Assembly (NCBI GenBank): GCA_020027255.1
Contig: JAHRAP010000029.1
Coordinates: 1-19,732, forward strand
Direction of reading: 5' to 3'
DNA length: 19,732 nucleotides
Origin: Nitrosopumilaceae archaeon
Lineage (GTDB): Archaea > Thermoproteota > Nitrososphaeria > Nitrososphaerales > Nitrosopumilaceae
Shown: in pieces, positions 8,009-13,756 of the stretch
Position numbering within the stretch: position 1 is the stretch's first letter
Layout of the letters: every line of letters starts with the position of its first letter
Translations under genes and position numbers: made by a program
The notes under the pieces: model-generated
Database searches by the model: none
What the model saw: only the letters and a program-made list of their open reading frames with translations
What the model was told of the DNA's origin: nothing

Positions 8009-8768
8009 AGTATATTTTGTAGGCTGTGGTCCTGGAGATCCAGATCTATTGACAATTAAAGCTCTGAAATTCATAAAATCTGCAGATGTAGTTGTTTATT
8101 CTGGTTCCTTGATCCCATCACAAATAATTAAATTTTGTAAAACCAAAAAACTATACGACGCATCTAAGCTTATCAGAGAAGAAATTTTTGATTTATTAAA
8201 AAATTCTGCACAACAAAATAAATTAGTAATTAGACTACATGATGGCGATCCAACAATATACGGTGCAATAAAAGAACAAATGGATAATTTATCTAAATAT
8301 AATATACAATCTGAAATAATACCTGGAGTAACTTCATTTCTTGCTTCCGCGGCATCTATTGGAACTCAACTAACATTACCTGGAGTAACTCAAACTATCA
8401 TAGTAACAAGAGCTGAATCAAGAACAAAAGTACCGACAAAAGAAAAAATATCTAGCCTTGCAACTCATAACGCTACCATGATTTTTTATCTTAGTATACA
8501 TCTTTTATCTCAAATAGTAAAACAAATCATTGATGGAGGGTATGATGAATCTACTCCTGTAGCAATTGTGTATAAAGCTAGTTGGAAAGATCAAAAAATA
8601 ATTATTGGTAAATTGAGTAACATAGTACAACAAACGCATAGTGAAAAAATAACTAGAACTGCAATAATTATAGTTGGATACGTAATAAATCCGCATACTT
8701 ATGAATATACTAAATTATATGACAAAAAATTCACACACAGCTTTAGGGCATCCAAATATACCCAATAA
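8001..8768 (+). CDS. cbiF: CbiF/CobM, cobalt-precorrin-4 C11-methyltransferase
   Basis: A protein of 255 residues of the tetrapyrrole methylase family. VGCGPGDPDLLT (7-18) is followed by the CbiF-specific YSGSLIP (33-39). HDGDPTIYGA (80-89), IIPGVTS (106-112) and TRAESRT (136-142) are also typical. It transfers methyl from SAM to C11 of the corrin precursor. The GTG start lies inside cbiL, overlapping by 8 bp, and has one of the few ribosome-binding-like sequences here (GGTGG at 7990-7994, 6 nt before the start), which fits coupled translation. It ends the cbiT-cbiL-cbiF run. No cbiG, needed for the next step in the anaerobic route, follows it. The convergent ferredoxin gene ends 66 bp away. 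Confidence 0.95.
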   Translation: MPKVYFVGCGPGDPDLLTIKALKFIKSADVVVYSGSLIPSQIIKFCKTKKLYDASKLIREEIFDLLKNSAQQNKLVIRLHDGDPTIYGAIKEQMDNLSKYNIQSEIIPGVTSFLASAASIGTQLTLPGVTQTIIVTRAESRTKVPTKEKISSLATHNATMIFYLSIHLLSQIVKQIIDGGYDESTPVAIVYKASWKDQKIIIGKLSNIVQQTHSEKITRTAIIIVGYVINPHTYEYTKLYDKKFTHSFRASKYTQ

Positions 8769-8834
8769 CTAATACGTAATAAACCAAAATATTATAATGA
8801 AAATTACTAAAAAGAAATTAAATGATTGAACGTT

Positions 8835-9134
8835 CTAGTCTACTAGATCTGTCCAACCTTTTACGAAGACTGAGTTCTTGTATAATGGAACTGGTTGTCC
8901 TACAGTGAAATCCATCGGTCTCATCCAAAATATTGCTTTTGTTGGACATACTCCAATGCATGCGCCATCTGAAATACATCTTTCTGGATAAAAGACAAAT
9001 GCTTTTCCTCTTTTCCAGCCTTCCACTGGTTTTACTCTTAATACATCTGGTCCCAAAGTCGTGCATATTTCAACGCATAGTGCGCATCCAATACACATTT
9101 GTTCACCAATGTCTGGTAATATTGCTACTGGCAT
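8835..9134 (-). CDS. Dicluster ferredoxin with one CxxDxxC site
   Basis: A 99-residue soluble electron carrier. The first motif is complete: cysteines 14, 17, 20 and 24 in CIGCALCVEIC, with Thr where Pro is usual after the fourth. The second motif, CISDGACIGVCP, has cysteines 53, 59 and 63 but D56 in place of the second cysteine. In the usual crossed pattern, cluster one is bound by C14/C17/C20/C63. Cluster two would be bound by C53/C59/C24 and either D56 or nothing, giving an Asp-ligated [4Fe-4S] or a [3Fe-4S] centre. The same C-x2-D-x2-C pattern is known from archaeal 7Fe and Asp-ligated ferredoxins. A C-terminal tail of about 35 residues follows. The redox partner is not shown by context. 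Confidence 0.93.
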   Translation of the reverse strand: MPVAILPDIGEQMCIGCALCVEICTTLGPDVLRVKPVEGWKRGKAFVFYPERCISDGACIGVCPTKAIFWMRPMDFTVGQPVPLYKNSVFVKGWTDLVD

Positions 9135-9156
9135 TACCGTAATTATGCACGGTGGT

Positions 9157-9168
9157 ATTAATATAACT
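9157..9168 (-). promoter_or_regulatory. TATA box for the ferredoxin gene
   Basis: On the minus strand the sequence reads AGTTATATTAAT, centred about 28 nt upstream of the ferredoxin ATG at 9134. The predicted transcript has a leader of only a few nucleotides. Two palindromes lie 20-50 bp further upstream of this box. Confidence 0.5.
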
Positions 9169-9188
9169 TACCCATAAAATGCCCATTA

Positions 9189-9219
9189 TAACGGCGTTAG
9201 AAATATTATAACGCTGTTA
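9189..9219. promoter_or_regulatory. Paired palindromes upstream of the ferredoxin gene, operator candidate
   Basis: TAACGGCGTTA (9189-9199) and TAACGCTGTTA (9209-9219) are two 11-bp palindromic units, each with outer TAACG/CGTTA-type arms. Their starts are exactly 20 bp apart, about two helical turns, so both would face the same side of the DNA. They sit 55-85 bp upstream of the ferredoxin start and 20-50 bp beyond its TATA box, where an archaeal activator or repressor could bind. Their GC content is high for this AT-rich gap. A 3' mRNA hairpin role is unlikely because the gene they lie closest to is transcribed away from them. Confidence 0.4.
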
Positions 9220-9250
9220 AATAATTGATCGCATTGATATAATTTTGCTT

Positions 9251-9784
9251 TTATTTCATTATTTTTTTGAGTACCACATTAAATAGTTTTTTTGGTTTTA
9301 TTACATATGTACCTACAATAGATAAAAAAAAACCATATTTGTCTTCTGATTCTGTCTTGCTTGAAAATAATATATTTGATCTTGATATCTTGGCTAACGA
9401 CGCAAATAACATTATGCTGGCGGTAATCTTTATACCTGGATCAATGAAAAACAAATTCGAAAAACTATTGAGAGAATCTATTATAACTAAACATTTTGTT
9501 TTAGTAATTTGAAGTGATACATATTTGATAATATCTATTATGTTTTTATTAGTTGGACGAAGTATGACTACATTTTTTTGGCAGTCTAAAATATTCGATT
9601 TATTATACCCAGTATACAAAAGATCGCAATCTAAATAAATTATTTTGTAATTCGTTAATTTGATTAACCTATCAATGAAATTGATCTTCGCAAAAGAATC
9701 TTCATAGTCTAATTTAATCATATTTGACTGCATTAAATTAATTGTTTTGCTCACACAATCATTCATATAATTTTTATCATACAT
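9251..9784 (-). CDS. RecA-like fold protein lacking Walker A, unknown function
   Basis: A 177-residue protein from an ATG at 9784. A longer frame reaches 9892 but would run 82 bp into the divergent gene. I cannot name the family. The order of elements resembles the core of RecA/KaiC-type ATPases: a strand KIIYLDCDLLYTG (47-59), a central CLVIIDSLNSF (98-108) that looks like Walker B with D103, then a helix-strand pair with ISRSNILFSSKTE (123-135) where the next core strand would be. The region before the first strand has no G-x4-GK[ST], so ATP binding is doubtful. RecA-fold proteins that lost nucleotide binding are known, Elongator subunit Elp6 being one. The start lies 26 bp from a divergent aminotransferase-fold gene. 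Confidence 0.7.
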   Translation of the reverse strand: MYDKNYMNDCVSKTINLMQSNMIKLDYEDSFAKINFIDRLIKLTNYKIIYLDCDLLYTGYNKSNILDCQKNVVILRPTNKNIIDIIKYVSLQITKTKCLVIIDSLNSFSNLFFIDPGIKITASIMLFASLAKISRSNILFSSKTESEDKYGFFLSIVGTYVIKPKKLFNVVLKKIMK

Positions 9785-9810
9785 AATGGCATAATTAGCT
9801 GTAAAATAAT

Positions 9811-10950
9811 ATGAATTTTGATGAAAAGATTTTGCATGATTTTTCACATAAAAAAATTTACATGAATAATGCCTCTGTTTCCATGATGCCATTACCTTGC
9901 ATCGAAAAAATGAAAAATTTTCTTATTGCATATAATGATGTTGGACCAGATTCTATAGATTCTGAACAATTGATAGTAGAGGAATTAACGAAAACCCGTA
10001 AAGCTATTTCTAAACTATTACATTGTGCCACTAACAAAATAATCATGACACAAAGTACCACTGATGGAATAAATATTGTAGCTAACGGCCTTTCATTAGA
10101 ATCCGAATCCAATATAATATTACGTGGATCTAACCATGAGCACCATGCAAATTATTATCCGTGGTTGAAATTATCTCACCGTACTAAAATTAGAAATTTG
10201 GAAATAAATGAGAATGGATTTTTTGATATGAATAATTTCTACAACAATGTAGATGCTAGCACCAAATTGGTAGTATTGAGTCATGCACTATATAATACTG
10301 GCTCAATTATGCCAATAAATGAGATAGGTGAAATTCTAGAAGAAAAACGTGTGCCATATTTTATTGATGCAGCACAAACGATTGGATGTTTGGATGAATT
10401 TAATACCAATAAATGTAAGTGTACTTTTGCATCTTTCAATGGTTCCAAATGGTTATGTGGGCCTATGGGTACAGGAATTTTTTATTGTGGTGAACCAGAT
10501 TTGCTGCTGCCGATGAATATTGGTGGAGAATCTGCCATTTTGTTTAAAAATAAATTGGTGTATAAAGACGTTCCAAACAAATTCCAAACAGGATTCCGTA
10601 ATTATGTAGGGTTCGTAGGATTAAATGCGTCTATAAACTATCTCGTAAAAATAGGGTTAAGTAAAATACGTAACATAGTAATTAAGTTAGCAAATATGCT
10701 GAGAAATGAATTATTAAAAATTAAAAATGTTAAAATTTATGGACCTGAAGATCCCAACATGAGAACTAGTATAGTTTCATTCAATATAGATAGTTTAGAT
10801 CCAATACTAGTAACAAATAGATTAGAAAAACATAAAATTATTCTTGCAGTTCGTGAAATTTATGACAAAAAAATAATTAGAGCTTCACCGCATTTTTTTA
10901 ATACTGAGTACGAAATTATGGAGATTGTGAAAGCAATTAAGCAAATATGA
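9811..10950 (+). CDS. Class V aminotransferase-fold PLP enzyme (cysteine desulfurase/epimerase-like)
   Basis: A 379-residue PLP enzyme of the class V (NifS/Csd/isopenicillin-N-epimerase) superfamily. MNNASVS (18-24) is the substrate-binding start. SNHEHHAN (107-114) and FIDAAQTIG (184-192), with D186 and Q189 for the cofactor ring, precede the Schiff-base lysine K213 in GSKWLCGPMGTG. AVRE (346-349) and IRASPHFFNT (356-365) carry the conserved C-terminal arginines R348 and R357. The catalytic Cys loop that follows the first of these arginines in cysteine desulfurases is missing: the stretch between R348 and R357 contains no cysteine. A classic desulfurase reaction is therefore unlikely. A lyase, epimerase or aminotransferase role is possible. 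The substrate is unknown. It is divergent from the RecA-like gene. Confidence 0.88.
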   Translation: MNFDEKILHDFSHKKIYMNNASVSMMPLPCIEKMKNFLIAYNDVGPDSIDSEQLIVEELTKTRKAISKLLHCATNKIIMTQSTTDGINIVANGLSLESESNIILRGSNHEHHANYYPWLKLSHRTKIRNLEINENGFFDMNNFYNNVDASTKLVVLSHALYNTGSIMPINEIGEILEEKRVPYFIDAAQTIGCLDEFNTNKCKCTFASFNGSKWLCGPMGTGIFYCGEPDLLLPMNIGGESAILFKNKLVYKDVPNKFQTGFRNYVGFVGLNASINYLVKIGLSKIRNIVIKLANMLRNELLKIKNVKIYGPEDPNMRTSIVSFNIDSLDPILVTNRLEKHKIILAVREIYDKKIIRASPHFFNTEYEIMEIVKAIKQI

Positions 10951-11070
10951 CTCTGTTTTTATAATATCAAAATGTTTTGAACTATCAAAAAAATGTATAC
11001 ATTAGTTTAGATTATAATGATAATGCTTTGGTTTACCAAAATTAAATATAATATTGAAACAATGTTTACT

Positions 11071-11079
11071 ATTAAATAC
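11071..11079 (+). promoter_or_regulatory. TATA-like box for the phosphatase gene
   Basis: ATTAAATAC centred about 23 nt before the TTG start at 11098, near the 3' end of the 147-bp gap after the aminotransferase-fold gene. Several other AT-rich elements occur in this gap, so the exact box is uncertain. Confidence 0.3.
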
Positions 11080-11097
11080 AGTGAAAACAATTAGTAT

Positions 11098-11595
11098 TTG
11101 TTGACTAAACTTGGTGATGCTTGGAGAACACTTCATGGTAAAATAATCAAAAAACCTACTAATTTTTCATGGTTGATTAATAATAGCTTGGCCGGATCTG
11201 GCATGCCTACATCTAAACAAGAAATAAACTGGATTGCCGAACAGGGTGTAAAATCAATAATCAATATGACTGAAAATACTTTACCAGAATCTTGGCTGCT
11301 AGATCTAGATTATTTACATATGCCAACAGCTGATCGTAGTGCGCCAGATATAAATAAAATTGACCTAGTTGTAGATTTTATTAATGCGAAATTAAATGAT
11401 CGCATGCCTGTGATGGTTCATTGTGCTGCTGGTATTGGCAGAACTGGAACTATACTCGCTTGCTATTTCATCAAATATCTAAATTACTCAGCTGATGAAG
11501 CAATAAAAAAAATTAGGAATGCTAGACCTGGATCTATTCAATCTACATCGCAAGAAATAGCCATAAATCTATATGAAAAACATACACGACAATAA
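11098..11595 (+). CDS. Dual-specificity protein phosphatase, DUSP23/VHZ-like
   Basis: A 165-residue cysteine-based phosphatase. The P-loop HCAAGIGRTGT (108-118) has nucleophile C109 and R115. A candidate general-acid aspartate is D79 in MPTADRSAPD. The N-terminal NFSWLINNSLAGSGMP (22-37) and the C-terminal ARPGSIQSTSQE (132-143) match the small single-domain DUSP23/VHZ group rather than larger MAP-kinase phosphatases. It should remove phosphate from tyrosine or serine/threonine in cytoplasmic proteins. The start is one of two adjacent TTG codons; the first gives the listed length, the second is one residue shorter. The stop is 2 bp from the end of a convergent 50-residue ORF. Confidence 0.93.
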   Translation: MLTKLGDAWRTLHGKIIKKPTNFSWLINNSLAGSGMPTSKQEINWIAEQGVKSIINMTENTLPESWLLDLDYLHMPTADRSAPDINKIDLVVDFINAKLNDRMPVMVHCAAGIGRTGTILACYFIKYLNYSADEAIKKIRNARPGSIQSTSQEIAINLYEKHTRQ

Positions 11596-11596
11596 A

Positions 11597-11749
11597 TCAT
11601 TCTGGTATTGATTGTGTGGCTAGTTTTCCATTTTCTATTTTAATAAATAGATATCTGTTGTCTTTAAAAATTAATGTTATGCCGCCTTCTTTGTCTGGAT
11701 CTTCTATTTCTAGTAATTCCTGTCCTCGTAATCCATCATATTTTGACAT
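11597..11749 (-). CDS. 50-residue acidic protein, unknown
   Basis: An ORF of 50 codons plus stop with an ATG start at 11749. The product begins MSKYDGLRGQELLEIEDPD and continues with alternating hydrophobic residues (GITLIFKDNRYLFIKIENG), which looks like a small beta hairpin or three-stranded sheet. There are no cysteines, membrane segment or signal. Evidence that it is real: it fills exactly the 182-bp gap between the convergent phosphatase stop (2 bp away) and the minus-strand gene that ends at 11780, its codon use resembles its neighbours, and its composition is protein-like. It may be co-transcribed with the 177-residue gene 30 bp upstream. I cannot name a family. Confidence 0.6.
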   Translation of the reverse strand: MSKYDGLRGQELLEIEDPDKEGGITLIFKDNRYLFIKIENGKLATQSIPE

Positions 11750-11779
11750 TAATATTTACTAAACTCTCCATCTTATATC

Positions 11780-12313
11780 CTAATTGATTATAATTTCAAT
11801 CTCTTGTGAGCGTTTTTTTATGTATTCTTCGTCTATGTAGTTATGTTTTTTCCAAGATGCATATATCTCTGACACTATCTTGTGAGAACCACTTCCTAAT
11901 TCTGATGATTTTAACAGTATATTTTCATTGAATCCAAAAAATTCTTTCAAAACATCATCTTCATTTAGCTTAATATATGACTTAAAATTTTTGATTATTT
12001 GCACCCAAATACGTTTTTGTGCTGACGGATTTACTAATTTTGGATTTCTCGTCCAAAAAAAAGAAGCTTTTCTATACGTATTTATGGCTATTCCTATATC
12101 GTGTTTTTTTATGCCATTTTTAATTAGTTTTACTCCGTATTTTATTTTTATTTGATTATCATTTTTGGTATATGCGTCTGTCCAGTTTTTTTCATTAAAT
12201 ACATGAGGTAATGCACCATTTATGGTAAATTTTACGTTTATTATAATATCTTCATTAGTATTAAACATATTTTTGTTAGTAGTTAATTCTAGATCTGAAA
12301 CGAAACTTTTCAT
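11780..12313 (-). CDS. Conserved-type unknown protein divergent from rpoL
   Basis: A 177-residue soluble protein from the ATG at 12313. Thirteen codons of open frame lie upstream of it but overlap the promoter region, so I prefer the inner start. The first 60 residues, SFVSDLELTTNKNMFNTNEDIIINVKF and onward, look like successive beta strands of an Ig/arrestin-like sandwich. The middle (about 66-115) is basic and aromatic (TYRKASFFWTRNP). Near the end come a SSELGSGSHKIVSEIYASW stretch (136-154) and a charged helix. There are no cysteines, no signal peptide and no recognisable catalytic motif. It is divergent from the rpoL-tfs-pcn operon through a 50-bp gap holding overlapping promoters, which hints at linked regulation. 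Function unknown. Confidence 0.75.
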   Translation of the reverse strand: MKSFVSDLELTTNKNMFNTNEDIIINVKFTINGALPHVFNEKNWTDAYTKNDNQIKIKYGVKLIKNGIKKHDIGIAINTYRKASFFWTRNPKLVNPSAQKRIWVQIIKNFKSYIKLNEDDVLKEFFGFNENILLKSSELGSGSHKIVSEIYASWKKHNYIDEEYIKKRSQEIEIIIN

Positions 12314-12326
12314 GGTTTTTATATAT

Positions 12327-12353
12327 AATGATTTATATCCATAATAAATCATT
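12327..12353. promoter_or_regulatory. Overlapping divergent promoters forming a 10-bp inverted repeat
   Basis: AATGATTTAT (12327-12336) and ATAAATCATT (12344-12353) are perfect inverted arms around a 7-nt spacer. Each arm reads as a TATA box: the left arm is about 30 nt before the rpoL ATG at 12364, and the right arm, read on the minus strand, about 33 nt before the ATG at 12313. The two transcription complexes would cover the same DNA and should compete. The repeat may equally be an operator. Confidence 0.5.
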
Positions 12354-12363
12354 TTTTAATTAT

Positions 12364-12648
12364 ATGAATATAGATATTATCACTTCTAGTAGTGATGAAG
12401 TTTGTTTATCTATAAAAAAATTTGATATTGGTATTTTGTACATAATCCAACATGAATTATTGAAACATGTTGAATTTGCAGGTGTAATCATCAAACATCC
12501 TTTAACAAATGAATGTTGGATGCGTGTACAAATACATGATACAAAACCAAAAGAAGAAATTATTGAAGCTAATGATCGTGCCATTTCTATGTTGAACAAA
12601 ATATCAAATCTCTTTAATAAAATAGAAAAAGAGGCTACATCTCAATGA
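12364..12648 (+). CDS. rpoL: RNA polymerase subunit Rpo11 (RpoL)
   Basis: A 94-residue subunit that, with Rpo3 (RpoD), forms the assembly platform of archaeal RNA polymerase, equivalent to the bacterial alpha dimer and eukaryotic Rpb3-Rpb11. The signature stretch is ILYIIQHELLKHVEFAGVI (24-42) followed by HPLTNECWMRVQI, matching the family's L-EELL-D--VEFAGY--HPL pattern. A long amphipathic C-terminal helix from about 59 onward is typical. The ATG at 12364 is chosen over an in-frame ATG at 12328 because the latter lies inside the promoter repeat and the family starts just before the first strand. It overlaps tfs by 4 bp (ATGA), so the two are translationally coupled. Confidence 0.92.
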   Translation: MNIDIITSSSDEVCLSIKKFDIGILYIIQHELLKHVEFAGVIIKHPLTNECWMRVQIHDTKPKEEIIEANDRAISMLNKISNLFNKIEKEATSQ

Positions 12649-12947
12649 AATTTTGCCCAACATGTGATGTAAGATTAAAAACAATAAACTCTGAATTAAA
12701 ATGTAGTAAATGTGGACATATAGAAACTAAACTCCAAACAACTCAAAATACGAATAACCAAAAATCTGATTTTAATATATTGGAAAATGACGAAAACATG
12801 TCATTACCAACGATTGATATCAAATGTGAACGATGCGACAATGTTAAGGCAGTTTGGTGGATGCTACAAACACGAAGCGCTGATGAACCTACTACACAGT
12901 TTTATCGTTGCACAAAATGCAATCATACATGGCGTAATTATTCATGA
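12645..12947 (+). CDS. tfs: Transcript cleavage factor TFS (TFIIS/Rpb9-like)
   Basis: A 100-residue protein with two zinc ribbons. The N-terminal ribbon has cysteines 4, 7, 20 and 23. The C-terminal ribbon has C61, C64, C89 and C92, with the TFIIS hallmark QTRSADEPTTQFYRC. The acidic pair D80-E81 is the cleavage-stimulating tip that enters the RNA polymerase secondary channel to rescue backtracked complexes. The linker between ribbons (about 30-50) is Asn/Gln/Thr-rich and should be flexible. The intact D-E pair marks it as an active TFS, not an inhibitory paralogue. It starts in the last 4 bp of rpoL, and pcn follows 18 bp later. All metal ligands are present. Confidence 0.95.
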   Translation: MKFCPTCDVRLKTINSELKCSKCGHIETKLQTTQNTNNQKSDFNILENDENMSLPTIDIKCERCDNVKAVWWMLQTRSADEPTTQFYRCTKCNHTWRNYS

Positions 12948-12965
12948 GAATCAAATGTTTGATAT

Positions 12966-13721
12966 GTGAAAAAATTGTCATTTGCTGCTAAAACCAACGG
13001 TTCTGATAGCCTTAAAGCAATAATATCTGCTATTTCTACACTGGTTGAAGAAGCTACTTTCGTAGCAACTGCAGAAGGAATAACATTTAGAGGAATGGAT
13101 CCATCTCATGTAGCACTAATAGACATCTCATGGCCAAACTCAGCTTTCGAAAAATATCAATGCAGTGATAACATAAAATTTGGCGTACGAATAGACGAAC
13201 TCTCCAAACTAATAAAACGTGCCAATAAAAAAGACAGTATAGAAATTGGAATATCTGTAGATAATATGTTAACTGTTCAAGTTGGTAAAACCAAAAAATA
13301 TAAAATCAGATTAATCGAAAGTTCTTCTACAGACACTCCTCTTCCCAAAATATCATATGATGCAAAAATCGAATTAAAGTCATCGGTATTCGATAAAATT
13401 TTAGGCGATGTACAAGTAGTATCTGATTATTTGACAATGAAATCGTTTTCTCCCAACATAGAATTTTCAGGAAAAGGAGATCTAGGAGAAGTCACAATAA
13501 ATATGGAAAAACATCAAGACGAAGTCATCGAAGTTAATTCCAAAGATGTAGTGATTGGAACATATAGTTTGGAATATCTTAACCCCGTAGTTAAAGCTGT
13601 TGGAACCACAGCTAATTCAATAACATGTGAATATTCTACTGCAAAACCATTACGAATGGAATTTAAAATAACAAATATTGGAAGAATACACTTCTATCTA
13701 GCTCCACGTGTTGATAGCTAA
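12966..13721 (+). CDS. pcn: DNA polymerase sliding clamp PCNA
   Basis: A 251-residue clamp subunit that encircles DNA as a ring and tethers replicative polymerase, FEN1, ligase and others. EGITFRGMDPSHVALIDI (37-54) is the PCNA signature in domain 1. The interdomain connecting loop is around 115-130 (LIESSSTDTPLPKIS). IHFYLAPRV close to the C-terminus provides the PIP-box-binding end. The length is right for a two-domain PCNA monomer. The start is GTG, 18 bp after tfs and without a clear promoter of its own, so it is probably read from the rpoL promoter. One gene is visible here, which fits a homotrimeric ring but does not prove it. Confidence 0.96.
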   Translation: MKKLSFAAKTNGSDSLKAIISAISTLVEEATFVATAEGITFRGMDPSHVALIDISWPNSAFEKYQCSDNIKFGVRIDELSKLIKRANKKDSIEIGISVDNMLTVQVGKTKKYKIRLIESSSTDTPLPKISYDAKIELKSSVFDKILGDVQVVSDYLTMKSFSPNIEFSGKGDLGEVTINMEKHQDEVIEVNSKDVVIGTYSLEYLNPVVKAVGTTANSITCEYSTAKPLRMEFKITNIGRIHFYLAPRVDS

Positions 13722-13724
13722 ACG

Positions 13725-13734
13725 CATTTAAAAG
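13725..13734 (+). promoter_or_regulatory. TATA box for aspartate kinase
   Basis: CATTTAAAAG centred about 28 nt before the TTG at 13757, in the 35-bp gap after pcn. Spacing fits a leaderless archaeal promoter, so lysC need not be read through from the rpoL operon. Confidence 0.45.
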
Positions 13735-13756
13735 AATTATACGAATATCTATCAAT

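Noticed and set aside
8790..8834. A ten-codon ORF and AT-rich spacer between cbiF and ferredoxin, considered as a terminator hairpin or small gene
   Set aside because: I found no stem of useful length, and the ORF is too short to support.
8818..9142. Alternative frames across the ferredoxin gene (82 codons minus, 69 codons plus)
   Set aside because: The ferredoxin frame has all the cluster motifs; the others are shadows without motifs.
9785..9892. Longer N-terminus for the RecA-like protein starting at 9892
   Set aside because: It would overlap the first 82 bp of the well-supported PLP enzyme gene, and the extra residues have no recognisable pattern.
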